A stretch of 64,000 nucleotides of DNA, from NCBI GenBank assembly GCA_033439295.1, contig JAVTLE010000005.1, positions 2,282,501 to 2,346,500 on the forward strand, read 5' to 3'. This stretch comes from Deuterostichococcus epilithicus (Eukaryota > Chlorophyta > Trebouxiophyceae > Prasiolales > Stichococcaceae). The notes under the pieces are model-generated. The model saw nothing but the letters and a program-made list of their open reading frames with translations. It searched no databases and had not been told where the DNA came from. Shown here piece after piece: positions 22,647-41,305 of the stretch (position 1 is the first letter of the stretch; every line of letters begins with the position of its first letter). The position numbers were made by a program, and so were the translations under genes.

Positions 22647-24280
22647 CTCGTGGGTGTGGTATTGCGGCATTTGCCTAATTTTTACTCCTTCGTTTAATAC
22701 TTTCTGATGGCCTCTTCAGAGCGGTCTCTTTGCAGCTTGTTCATGTTGAATTTAGTATTTAGGAAGCAAGGGTTGGCTCAGAGAAAGCCACCAATCCGCT
22801 CTTTGCACGTTCATGCTGACGATGGATCGTGTGGGGCCCTATGATTCCACGCTTTGGTGTGCATCTTTGGTGCCATTGCCTCCGTTTCACCCGCAGCAGG
22901 TGATGGCGGAGCGGCCACGCCAGCCGGCGCATTCGCAGGGTACGGCCCAAGCGGATGGCAGCCGGCATTCGCTGACTTGAATGGCAGCGGCTGGCCGGCT
23001 GAGGCGTCATTATTGCCTGGAGTCTGCTGTGGATGCGAATACAGACACGGCTTGGTGCGTGGATGTCCCGAACCGGCTGAACACATTTAGCTCTCCTCCG
23101 CCGAGGTCAGTCAATAAGTCACTCAGTCGGCTCAGCCTCATCTGAGGGAATCGAGCACTAATGATGCAGAGATTCGGGGACAGTTACTCGGTTCACCCCA
23201 ATACAGGCAGGGACATGTACGCAGCAACAACCAACCTGAGGCGGCCTCGCTTCCCACTTGTACTTGCTCATTGCTCCTGATACCGCACGCATGCTTCGAT
23301 CGTGCTGCCGGCATAGAGGGCGGCTGTTTCTTGCTGTCGGCACCACCTTCATCGGCTGCTTTGTTTAGCTTCACTGCAGCAGTGCTTATGTACTCATATT
23401 CTCTGGCAACGCAAAGTGCGCCTGCCCGCTCTGATAGTGTGGTGCCAATGCAGCCAAAGCCGCCCCGTGTCCAAGAACCCTATCGCGTCTACACCCAAAA
23501 CTGCTCGTGCTGCCTCCACCCAGACATGCATAAGAACAGGGTTGACTGTTGGCTTCGCAAACCAGATGCCGAGATCTTGCCTTCTTGGCAGGGCTTGTTC
23601 TGATCCGGACTGCCAGATCACTTGAAAGTGCCGACACGAGTGAGCGAGGCTAGGGCACCGGCGGACCTGAAAGGAAGTTCGTAGAGCCAAAAACCAAGCT
23701 TTATCGAATCAAAAGCTCCTCCGCAATTCAAGCGCATCAAATATACAAATGCTCGGAAGGATCGTACATCGGCTTCCAGCTTCCAGCCGCTGCCCGGCAC
23801 GTGCCTGTTGAAGACAACTGCCAGATTGCTAACTGTAGAGCTCTAAAAGCTTATCAGAAGCCGGTTGCACCAGTTCTAACAGACCAACACGATTTCTGCC
23901 AGCGCACAGTCTTGCGCTGGACGTCAGGAGCAGTACACTTGGCTTGATCTGACAGATCTAGCGGTTCTGAAGACGAAGGAGCGGAGAGTTCTGCTGTCCT
24001 GGAAGGTAGGATCCTCATTCTCATGCAATAGGCTGGCAGGACATGATCGTTCGTCCGATGGATCGCAATCATGGTCAGTCTGCACTCCACGATATGGGTG
24101 ACGCAAAACTGCGAAGAGCAGGCGCCTCTGTGCTGCCATCGGACCCACGACCGGCTGAACGTCACGCAACGTCCATTCCTCGACGGAGCTTGTGTGTTTG
24201 CAATTGGCAGGTGCGGTTCAACCTGGCGCGCCAGGCTGGCCGGTCCACGGCTCTAGCGTATTGCCGGACGCCGAAACAAG
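22647..24280. other. Intergenic region with no recognised gene
   Basis: 1.6 kb between the ABC1 kinase and the WDR13-like gene. The longest open stretches (23271-23603 plus, 110 codons; 23394-23690 minus) have no recognisable domain and no consistent splice context. A small Gly/Ala/Pro-rich open stretch at 22854-23090 (plus) is also unsupported. A short unannotated gene or long UTRs are possible. Confidence 0.4.
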
Positions 24281-27440
<3,160 letters not shown>

Positions 27441-28259
27441 GGCCGAGGTTTGCAATGGGCTCTTGGGCCGGCAATGGCAGCAGGCCGCTCTACCATCTCA
27501 GGGCAGTGTTCGTGACACCGCTGAAGTTGCACTTCAGCAGTCAGACGAGGATGTGCAGATACAGGTAGATGGCGGCAGGTTTGGGACTGTACTGGAAGGG
27601 ACCAAGTTCTCAAGCAGGGCTCTTCCTATCGTACTGAGCTGCTAAGTCTGCTGCAGAACCAGTGCAGAACGTTTTCTGAAGCAGTGGTGCGCTCACAAAA
27701 CGAGGTGTGCAGGTACTTGCCCCCTGACAGACCCAATTGCCAATCCCATTTGGTTTGCAAATACGCAGCAGCAATTTGCTTCTCGCGCGGCACATCAACC
27801 CCTCGCCGCCACCACCACTCACCAGCATTTCAGCTGCACATATCGTATCGTGCCGCTGGTGCTTGATCGGCGCTGCTATCGGTGCAGTACGACTGCGTTT
27901 GGAACGCTTGCGTTCAACTGCCAACTGCTTCTGCCGACCGCCGCGATCGTCAGCCGTACTGGTCGTTCCAGGCTAGGTACCTCGCCAAAAGGTAAGTTTT
28001 GAGCCGGTCCGAGGCGCATCGAACCGCGAGGCGCTGGCCGCATCAAGGCGCTTGAATCGTCTGCCTCTGGCCTCTGGCCACCTTCCGACACGCTCCTTTG
28101 CCTGCAGGAGCTTCCGCTGGCGGCGCCGCGATCACAGTCGGTCGTATGCGCTGAGAGCTGCCTAGATCGGTTGGCAGCGCCATCCCAGGACGTCCCTGTG
28201 GGCGGCAGGCAGCCAGTTTGGCTGCTCGGCTCCCAGCGAACGTTTCGGCAGCCGGCGCG
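27441..28259. other. Intergenic region upstream of CDC25
   Basis: Contains the presumed 3' UTR of the WDR13-like gene and the CDC25 promoter. A 243-codon open stretch on the minus strand (27876-28607) overlaps the region but has no recognisable domain and is taken as a GC-driven shadow. Confidence 0.4.
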
Positions 28260-31815
<3,556 letters not shown>

Positions 31816-32756
31816 GCTGGAGCGTAGTTACAGAGACCTATGGGGCACAGATCGGCACCGTACGCTGCTGCCGGCGCTCGGACAGGCAGCCGGCTTGGTT
31901 TGCTGCTATATTTATGCGGCCACTGGGCCAAGATGATACCTAGGACCATGAAGGACGAAGCCGCGCCAACGGATCCTGTATTCCAGTGGCATGTGAATGA
32001 GGCCCAACCCCTACCCTCGCCTAGCTAGTCGCTCCTCCGGGCGATGAGAGGGCGGCTGCGCTGCTGCCGTTGCAATGCACTGGCTCGCCATTGAGCCATC
32101 GTGGTTTGTCCTGCCTTGTTTTCGTTTTCTGTCCGGGGTTTCAGGTCTTGTGCCACCAGGGCGAACAATGCCCTCTGCTGTTGAACAACAAATTTTGGCG
32201 CTCGGTTCTGAAAGACGAATCGAGAACAGCCTTGAGTGCGTATGTAACGAGCTCCTGAAGCGAGATTGCTCTTTGTCATAGACTACCAGCCCCCAATGCA
32301 TCTCCAGACGGCGTCAGACGAGGAAGGGATGCCTAGCTCACAAGAGCGATGACGCGACGGTATGCTTATGGCACCTCGCAAACTGACCCATTCGTGGTTG
32401 TGTTCGGTCTTGACTTGATGGACCAGATGACTCGCTAGATAGAATTGAATACCAGTTGAAATTTGGCATACCTACTATGCACAACATGTCTGTCATGTGT
32501 GACCAGCGCACTGCGGGGCGAGTCCCGTAGGTTGTCATTCTTGCCAGTTTTAAAGGCTCCTTGCCAGCCATCAACTGTGGCTCAATGCAGCCCTGACGTC
32601 AGTGCTCTATGCCAAGGCAATCAAGGCCATCGGCTCTCGGACGAGCAGTTGCGTACAACCACACGCGTATCTCTCACTCAAGCCACAGTCCAAACTGGCT
32701 TGCATACAGAATTCAGCTCCGCCCGCTCGTGATCGCTCCCCAGGGTGTACGTCCAT
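31816..32756. other. Convergent 3' intergenic region
   Basis: 940 nt between the stops of CDC25 (plus) and the FTR variable chain (minus). No coding sequence is recognised. A TGTAA on the plus strand near 32240 is a possible CDC25 poly(A) signal but lies more than 400 nt past the stop. Confidence 0.4.
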
Positions 32757-33465
32757 TCAGACCGCCTCGAACTCGTCTTGTGCCTGCGCAGCATAAACTC
32801 TGAGCAATCGCCAGTGATCCGCGCAAAAGGGAGAGACGACACTGCTGCGAGCAACGCATGCACCTGTCCAGAGCTTCGTGCACCAGAACGGCGACAAGCA
32901 ACCAGAAGGAGGATGAATGCGGCATTCGCACACGCGAGCGAAGGGCAAGGCTGATGAGGATGATGCAGCGGCCGTGGCGGCACATCAAATGCGGCAGCGG
33001 CGCGGCACTCACCAAATGCGTGAAGAACTTTGACTCCTTGCCGTCGTTGTCGATCAGGAACCGGACCTTCGCCGGCAGGTTGCTGGACAGCTGCTTGCCC
33101 TTGTACACGTCCACGTAGCTCAGCAGCTCCCCCTCCATACCCTCAAGGTCCAGTCCCTCCTTCCGCTTGGGTGCATGGAACACCTTCAGAGACTGCGTGA
33201 CCCGCACGCGGGTGCCCTCCGGCAGCCGCTCGCTCTTGTCACCGTCCGCCCGACACTCGAAGCCGCCGGATCGGCTGCCGCCCGCTGGCGCTGCCCCTCT
33301 CAGGAGCTGTTGGCCCCCGATGCACCTATGTCGCTGTGCGCTGAGACGCGACACCTGCCGCCTGAATGAGATTGGGGGAGCTACTGCGTGTAAAATTTGC
33401 TGGCTGCTGCGCTGTGCGCAGGCTGCTGTCTGTGCTGTTGCGAGGCGGACGGTGAGAGCGCCCAT
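32757..33465 (-). CDS. FTRV: Ferredoxin:thioredoxin reductase variable chain, plastid
   Basis: This is the small variable subunit of the chloroplast ferredoxin:thioredoxin reductase, which passes electrons from photosystem I to thioredoxins. A long first exon begins with MGALTVRLATAQTAACAQRS, an Ala/Arg/Ser-rich plastid transit peptide of about 75 residues. The mature domain follows: LPEGTRVRVTQSLKVFHAP, LEGMEGELLSYVDVYKGKQ, LSSNLPAKVRFLIDN and KESKFFTHL. A GTGAGT donor ends the exon near 33015. The last exon, after acceptor gcgcag, is AQDEFEAV with TGA at 32757-32759, matching the EDEFE tail usual in this family. The catalytic 4Fe-4S subunit is not in the window. Confidence 0.93.
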
Positions 33466-34076
33466 GCCTCAACGTGGAGCAGTCTCGCTGGAGCAACGGG
33501 GATCGTGTGTGTGCGACCTGGGGCGATCTTTCACTCGATCTCGTAGTCACGGCCTCTGATCTGATGTGTTGGTTGAGCTACAAAATGGCCGTTCTGCATG
33601 CAAGGGCAGTTCCAGCGTCACCCCCGAAACTGATCACAGATCCCAATCGCCAAAACCCTACTCGTATTTGTGACCAAGCAGTCGGGACTGGATCCCAGGG
33701 TGAGTTGCTTATCAGCAGAGGCTCAGCACTGGATCATGAACAGCATTAAATGCTGGTCCTGCAACGTGTGTGGTAGGTACCATCCATGTTGGCAGGCGTC
33801 TGGACTGTTGGGTCATCATCTGTGAAAGCGCCACTCGACGCGCTCTTCAAATCAGACGTGGCGCAGCAACACCATTGTTTCAGCTGAGGTGCGACATATC
33901 TACTGCAAACTGACTGGCTAGAGGTGTCTGTGAGGCAGCGCAAACTGGCGCCTAGTCTACAAGACAAGCGCAGTCCAAGCGACCTCAGGTCAGCGGCGAG
34001 GCCATTGCGCATTTGGTGCCGCCTCCAGCATTGGGGATCGGCGAGCAAACTGCCCCTTTGTGATGTGTTGACATGC
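33466..34076. other. Intergenic region between the ACP and FTR variable-chain genes
   Basis: Both flanking genes are on the minus strand, so this should hold the FTR promoter and the ACP 3' UTR. No gene is recognised. Confidence 0.4.
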
Positions 34077-35323
34077 TTAGGCATCGCCAACTTGGCCTGC
34101 GATGAGGTCAGCGGCCTCCTGGACTGTCGAGATCTTCTCAGCACCTGCACCGCACAAGCTCCTTTGATCACACAGAATGACAGCCAGCGAGTAACGCCAG
34201 CCACTTGCTTAACCTACAGTAGCGGCGAGGATGGCAGTAGGGGCAACCAATTGTCGAGCACACTGTGACGAGGAGCGCAGTAGACAGACACACATCTGCA
34301 GGTAACAAATTTGCTTTAGGCCATGCAAACAAAAAGCGCTCACCCTCCTCGTCCAGCTGCAGGTCAAACTTCTCCTCCAGCGCCATCATGATCTCCACCT
34401 GGCGACAATGACAATCGAAACACTCGCACCGCCGAACATTGCGGCTCACACGCAGCGGCGGATGGCAGAAACCGACACCGGGCTGCTGTGAGGAGATCCG
34501 CACTTGCCCCGCTGCGACTGGGTGCAAACTCCTGCACACGGTTTGGTGGATGTGCTCCTTAGCATGCAGAAATTTATCCTTTCCATCATCCGAGAAAGTC
34601 GCACCGTGTCGAGCGAGTCGGCGCCCAGGTCAACAAACTTCGAGTCTGCCTTGACCTACGCGACAGACAGCAGGGCGCAGATCAGCAGCGGCGCTTGGCA
34701 GCAGGTACGTGGCAACGCGTGCTATGACCTAGTGCTCAACGGCCAGGCAGACGTCTTTCAGGTATCCCGCTCATCGGATCAGGCGAAGCACCAGATGTTG
34801 CGACAGCGTCAGATGCGCACACCTCGTCCAGGTTCTTGCCCAGCTGCTCTGAGATGATGCCGCGCACGTCGGACAGGACGGCGTCCTTGTCCTGCACAGT
34901 CGATGAGTTGCATCAGCTCTGGCGCCTGCTGCGGCAAGGGCATGGGCGTGAACCTCCACTGCATGCATCCCGAAGCACTAGGCTCACCACCGCTGCCCGG
35001 GTCACCAGGCGCGCCGCCCGGTGGCTGACTGTGACGCGACGGGCCGCAAGAGGTGCACCGCTGCGGAACTGTGTCTGCACACAGGCACAGCGACCCTGCT
35101 CAGGTATCTGCCTCACAGCACGATCTGGGAGGCCTAATGTGGCTCAAACCTCCCCGGCACGCAGAGTTGAAGCCAGGGAAGTAGGCATTGCAGTTTCGTG
35201 ATGTCGGCACAGCCGCACTACGCCCTCGCTGGTCTGTCTGACATGACGCACAGCCCTGCGCCGGCTGAGATGTCTTACCCGGACAGCGGTCGGGGCAGCG
35301 CAGCTGCACTTAAGGGACATCAT
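34077..35323 (-). CDS. Acyl carrier protein, probably plastidial
   Basis: A small carrier of growing acyl chains for type II fatty-acid synthesis. Read on the minus strand, MMSLKCSCAAPTAVR ends at a GTAAGA donor and looks like the start of a transit peptide (ATG at 35321-35323). A middle exon contributes HAHALAAAGARADA. The mature protein is DAVLSDVRGIISEQLGKNLD (34.88-34.82 kb), SKFVDLGADSLDTV with the Ser that carries 4'-phosphopantetheine (about 34.65-34.60 kb), EIMMALEEKFDLQLDEEG (34.39-34.35 kb) and AEKISTVQEAADLIAGQVGD ending A and TAA at 34077-34079. The DLGADSLDTVE-type motif and EKISTVQEAADLI tail fit plastid ACPs best, though a mitochondrial form is not excluded. At least four introns split a protein of roughly 130 residues. 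Confidence 0.9.
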
Positions 35324-35987
35324 CCTGGCTGTAGTCGGGGGTACAAGAGCACGTTTCTGGATGCTGGCTGAGCAAGTGAACGATTCGGCAATCAGATCGC
35401 GTTGTCACCGTCAATGCTTGGCCGGTCGGCATGCACCGGAAGAGGTGGTTTTAGAGATTTTATACGGGGTTGTTCTGATCAGGTTGTTCTGGCGGGTTTC
35501 ATGGCGGGCCAACAACATTATGGAATTCAATCGATCGTGCTTTCTGTCCAGCAGAAGGGAAGGCGCTTTGCAATCAATACTGTGGCACCTTGGCACCGTC
35601 GGTGAAGTTCATCAGGGTGATCCACGCATAAGCCTCAATACTTCATCAAATTGCATGCAATGTTGTTGTTCACACAGTGCCGTGCACTGCTGTGCTCGAA
35701 CACTAAGTATCCGCCATGACACCGCCCAGCTGTCGCTGTGGCTCACGTCCCACCACGGGATTCATCAAGTGGCGATGACGCTCTGCTGGCTGAGACCAAA
35801 CAGCGCCGCCACTGCGTCCTCCTGTGACTCCTTCTTGCCGCAGCCAAGGCGCTCGTGGCCACCCACATCATCATCTGCGAACAACTAGCGCCCTCACAGA
35901 CGGCCAAGTGCGAAGCAGCGAGATAATGCTCGCAGAATGTCGCAACGGCAAGGGCACTAGGGGAAAAGGTAAGTCACGGAGGGGCGG
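35324..35987. other. Intergenic region upstream of ACP
   Basis: No recognisable gene; likely the ACP promoter plus the 3' end of the CXC-domain gene. The longest open stretch (35361-35888, plus) has no family resemblance. Confidence 0.4.
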
Positions 35988-38900
35988 CTATCGGTTTACA
36001 CCTTGCTGCTGCAGCTCAGCAGCTGGAGGCTGCCCTGCAAGGTGCTGCGGCTGCAGCTGTGGCTGCTGGGCATGACCGCTCGATAACGGCACCGGCAGCT
36101 GCAGTAGACAGGAGGCGCACAATTCATCAGCTAAATGCATCAGCCTGAATGCCTGCGCTGCACCTCGGCCATCAGGCGAAGACATCTGAATCGGCAACAT
36201 TGATGCATCGACCAACGCAGACAGCACAGTTGCAAAAGTGCCATAGACGTTGCTACCCTCTTGCGCACCTCTCCCGAAGCTCGTGGCGGCGACTCCCACA
36301 GCCGCAGGTCTCTGGGCAGAGACCGCTGCTGCTGGGTGCCGCCAGTGCCTGCTGGCGCCAACTGCAACCTGGCCGTGAGCCGTCGCTGAGGCGAGGGCGA
36401 CTCGGGCGGCAGCATCACGCCGCGCCGTGGATGCTGCGCTGGCGGCGGCGAGATGGCGTCGTCTACAAGCGTCCAGCAGAAGGAAGCTTCAGCTGTTGGC
36501 AGTGGTAGCATCCTGATACCAGAGGGTTTTGATGCGTGTCAACACATGGTGCCAGGCGAGGCGCAACATCGCAAGGTATGTCCACAAGGATTATATGGTG
36601 CAGGTGCCGCGAGCGCACCCAGGACATCGGCCTCGGTCCGCAGCGTGCCATTGCGCTGGCTGCAAACTGCCCTGGCACGCTTGGAACCCCCCGAGCTGCA
36701 ACCTGCGTGACTGGGAGAGGTGTCGTCGTACAGCATGATGGGCCTACGTGTCTTGCACAGGTGCATTTCCACAGCCGCTGCTCGAGGCGTGCATCCCTTG
36801 GAATGTTTTACGCCCAGGTGCCAGATACTACCCCCAACATTGTCGCCATCTGTTCATCCAGAAGGCGCACCCGACACGATCTGGAAGGCCGACAGCTCGC
36901 CGGAGTGCAGCGTGTGGTGCGCGCGCGGCGCCTGCGCTGGATTTGCGCCGCGACCTGGCCACACTGTACCATCGTCGTCCAGCTTCATGCCTGCGCATGT
37001 TGTTGTTAAACACGTTTGACATCTAGATACTTTCGACATCGAGTGCAGGCGGCCCGCAGCATGCTTCAGGCCCAGGGCCCTGGGCAAGCGCGATGCCAAG
37101 AGCGCTTTGGCGCATGCTCGTTTTGCGGTCCAAAAGCAGCCCACATGAGACGCCAGACCCAATCAGCGAACTATTGCCGGTCATGGCAGCTGTACGCCTG
37201 ACTGGACTCGGTGGGCAGACAGGTGCAGGCGCTACCACGCAACACGGGACAGCCAGGTCGTCTGCAGGGGGTCTACCTGGGACCATGTGGAGGCGCTTCT
37301 GCGCAGCGGACTGCAGCTTGCGGCCGGCAATGTCAGCCATGGCCTGCAGCCGCGCCGGGCTGGCGCGCTCCCGCGGGCTCAGCGCCCCTGCATTCGGCCG
37401 GCTCTCCATGTACTGGCTGTTGCCGTCGGGGCTGCCTGCGGCATGGCAGGCATCGATGCAGAATGAGGGTGCTGCACTGATGTCTGAGATGTTCCCGCAG
37501 ATTGATTGATAGGTGCTCATTTTGGGAAGCCTGTATGCAGCAGCAGTAGGCCGGGAGCAGCTGCCACAAGCCCCAGTGCCCCCTCCCTCCTACACACAGC
37601 ACCTGCCATGGGACGCGCACCCATGTCGTGGCCGGTGCGGGCGGACTGCTCTTCGGGCGTGGACTGCGGCATGGCGCCACCGTCCAAGCGGAAGGGCGGC
37701 AGCGGGCCGCCCTCGCCGCCGCGCCCCGCCTCTGCCGCGCCCTTGCCATCATTGACCGCGAACAGCGGCAGGATCGACAGCGACGACGGCGGGAGCTCCG
37801 CATCCTGCGGAGTTTGCGGCAAGCACAAGCCTTCTAGGGCCGCTGGTCTGCAATCGAGCGTGACAGGATACAGGAGCAGCGAGTGCCAGGGGGTGGTGAG
37901 CCTCCCACGGAGGCGTGGGTGCAGTATGCAGGGACGTCAGGGAGGTTTGCGCGCCTGCATGCGGCGGGAGGCGGCCAGGATGGGCAGCTGCTGTGCGGCA
38001 GGGGCACCATCCTTCGGATTGCCTGGCCCCAAGTTTTTGCAGTCCTCGCACCTGCATGGCACCACTCGGCCTCAATCATGCCAATCCAAGACTGACAATC
38101 ACAGCCTGACATGCAGGAAAAAGGCAAGGAGCCTGAGACTGCCTGTGGATCCTGTAAATCACACATGCCAGGTCGGGTGAATGATAGCCGTGGAAGAGGG
38201 TCAAGGCACAGGGGAAGGCCGCACCGGCAGGCATCGGTGCAGCGGACGTTGGCCTGGAAGCACTCGCAGTACTTCTTCAGGCACTTGGACTTGCGGCAGC
38301 GGCAGCCCTTGCGGTGCCCCTCGTCCTTCGACACCTGCAGGCAGCACAGCTGGCGCAGCTCACGCCTGGTGCGCAGGTTTGCACGAGCCTATGTCCAGCA
38401 CGAGGCTATGTCCAGCAACTGGCGAGAATTTCACATGCACAGTAAAAGAATGCATCGTTGCGTGTTGCTCGACTGAGCACAGTTGCAGTCTGCGCGCGGC
38501 AGTGTCGCACCTTGACGTCAAAGGCGTTTGGGCTGCGGGCCAGGATCTGCTGGCGCATGTGCAGCACCACCGCCTCGTTGGCCTCCAGGTTCTGACAGTT
38601 GCGGCAGGCGCAGCCATCGCAGAAGTGGCCTGCGGGCACAGCATTGCAAGGTGGTGAGCTCGAGGCTGAGCTGACAAGCGCAAAGCTTGTCGCTCTGCTG
38701 GTTTTCAAATGGACACCAGTGGCCGTAACTCGTGGTGCCGACCAGCCAGCTCTGCCAGCCTGAGCGGCAGCAGTGCAGAGCGCCTGCCGCAGCAGCGGCA
38801 ACCTTCCCAAGCCAGGAGACAGGATCCGTACCGGCCGAGAAGCACTCGCAGTAGAGCTTCAGGCACCGCGACTTCTTGCAGTTGCAGTGCTTGCCGCTGG

Positions 38901-40688
38901 TGTCCGACAGCTGTCCTGCGTCATAGTCCCCGTCCTCCTCCTGCACACGTGACAGCATGGCAAGCGTTGTAAAGTTGTTCCTTGTTGTGCTGCAGTGCCG
39001 GGCTGTGGCGCCGAGCATATATAGCTTTGGAGGTATGTGATTTTGCGCAGCAGCCCAGAGCAGCTGGCATCCGCCAAACGTAGCCTGCTGCTGCCGTTCT
39101 TCAGTGCACTGCTGCCTTACCTCGTAAGAGGGACTGTCCTTCTGCGAGGCGGGCTGTGCGGGCGCCGGCACGTTGCGCCGCCGTTTGGGCACGTTTACGT
39201 GCTGGCTGTGGTCACTCCTGATGACGCCAGCACAACCGGTCAATCGAAATGCAGCCACAGAGATGCAACAACCGAGGTTGACACGGTGCCCGAGGATCCA
39301 GCTGATGTCGACAGCCCGGTGACCAGGGCAGTATGGTGCCTCCCGGAGAGGTGCCATATGTTTGTCCAGCCTTGCGCTGTGTGTAGCTCTAGAGGTGTGG
39401 CCTTGAAGAAGCCGAGAGCTGACCTGCGGCGAGCGGGGCTGAGGGCGGACACGCCCAGGGCTGCCAGGGCAATGGCGGCCATTGGCGTGTCAGCCATGCC
39501 ATCGAGGGGCGGTGACCGCTGCGCGCGCGGCGTTGGCAGCACTGGCGGCAGCTGGCTCTGTTTCGCAGCCGCCTCGAGGCCGTTATGCCGAGCGGCGCCG
39601 CTGCCGCCGCCCCCTTCTGCGCCGTCGCTCTGCATGCAGCAAGGCATAGAGCATTTGCTACACCACTATATCGACGATAGAACCAGCCGCCAGCCGCCCA
39701 ACGTTGCAGCATCTCGAGTATCACAACCGGCGACATTATGTGAGGTGTGCGTGCTGCTAAGCAGGAGGTAGAGAGAGCAGGGGCGGACCTCTCGCGAGCC
39801 ATACACGCTGCGGCAGTTCCTGGCACGCTTCCGTGCCGGCACCCCAAACTCCGGCATGCCTGTGACGCGTATGCCACACCGTTAGATCCGCAATCGGCAG
39901 CGTGAGCAGCAACCATGGATCGTGGGCAGGACACTCTTGTTGCAGTGGACGGACCTGGCTGCATGTCCTGGCTGGCGAGAGGGGCCACATCGTCCTGCGA
40001 GCGGAAGGTCTGGGTTTAGAGCTCTGGGCATTGACATTTGCACGCAGCAGAACAAGTCCGCAATGCCAATGGGCGCTGTGAAGTGTAATTCCACAGTGCG
40101 CCACCTGCAGCTGCCCGATGCTACATGACGGCTGCTGCGGCTGCCGCTGCTGCAGTGCCGCCTCCAGCTGTCCCACTGCAGCAGAGACGGACGGCAGCAG
40201 GCCTTCGACGTCCCCAGGCTGCTCCTCGCCGTTGCCCCCGGAATCCGCCTGCTCCTGGAGACATGACGAGCTCACATGGGCACTGGGGCTGCGTTTAAAC
40301 GCTTTAGAGGTGGTTGCCAGACTGCTTGCAGATTCGAAATTCGGGCTATGCGAATGCTCGCTGCAGCACGACAACCGCTCTTTGTCGTCTCAACCCATGA
40401 GACAAGCATATGTTCCAGGATGCTGCCAGCCCAGCCCCGTGCTGCAGGCTTTCACCATGGTCATGCTACGGCTGCATGCAACGAGACTCGGGCCCAAATG
40501 CAGACGGGCCTTCCTCGACATGCAGTCGGCGGACCCGTCAATGCTGCAGAGGGTGATCCGAATGCATTCCAAGCGGAGAGCGAGGCAGGCAAGGCACCCG
40601 GGCAGGCCCGCCTTCTGGTTTGCATCCGCACCTTCAGGTGGGCGACTGCTGCCTCCAGGCGGTCCACAATGGATCGCATGGACTCCAT
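35988..40688 (-). CDS. Tesmin/TSO1-like CXC-domain (CPP family) protein
   Basis: CPP/TSO1/LIN54-family proteins bind DNA through two Cys-rich CXC modules and act in cell-cycle transcription control. The first module is [20 protein letters not shown] (about 38.91-38.85 kb) and, after an intron, [20 protein letters not shown]. The linker is [10 protein letters not shown], matching the family RNPxAFxPK motif. The second module is [20 protein letters not shown] with VRCTDACRC (38.31-38.22 kb). The N-terminal exons are Ser/Gln/Ala-rich ([20 protein letters not shown] at 40.33 kb; [20 protein letters not shown] at 39.63 kb). The proposed start, [19 protein letters not shown] at 40688, ends at a GTGCGG donor. 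C-terminal exons include [40 protein letters not shown] and a long exon at 36.47-36.27 kb. The 3' end is uncertain: a minus-strand TGTAA (35996-36000) sits on the last codons. Confidence 0.85.
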
Positions 40689-41305
40689 TGGTCTGATTGG
40701 TCTTTAAGAGACGCTTTCTGTTGCTGTCTTCTATGTGCGCCCTGCCATCGGTCGCTGCACACGGCCGGTTCTGCAGCGGGTGTTATACTGCGTGGGCACC
40801 TCGCAGTAGCGCGGCGGTCGAACACCCTGGTGAGCTGCAGCGTCAGGTGTAATAGATTGTTCACGCGATGTCGCGGGCGTCGTGCCGCCTGCGTGGGCCG
40901 GACGGAAGTGATAAGCTTGAACGTTGTCGGATCCAGTCCGGCTGTTTCGGAGGCACTCAAATTTTGAATGAGCAGGGCTTTAAAAAAGTTTTCCCATCTC
41001 CTGTTGTTGCGTTTTGCGAACGCCCGGCTGCCCGCAGAGATCCTGCATCCCCGAATATCTGCTCAATGTTCCTGACTCGTGATGGACCAGCAGAGAGCTG
41101 CGAATCAGGTCACACAGTACCATGGGGAGAGGGTGGTGTCGCGCCGCACGGAACCTTTAATACTGCTACTAATGACTCCTATACCACCCAGCTGTGATAC
41201 ACTCATCGCATCCTCACGTCCCACGAAACACATGTACACTCAGAGCTCAGACTCTGCGCACTAACGGCACACAAAGGTACAGGATATGGCGCCCGCCGCC
41301 GAAGT
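40689..41305. other. Intergenic region upstream of the CXC gene
   Basis: No gene recognised. It lies between the CXC gene start and the stop of the two-cupin gene; both are on the minus strand. Confidence 0.4.
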
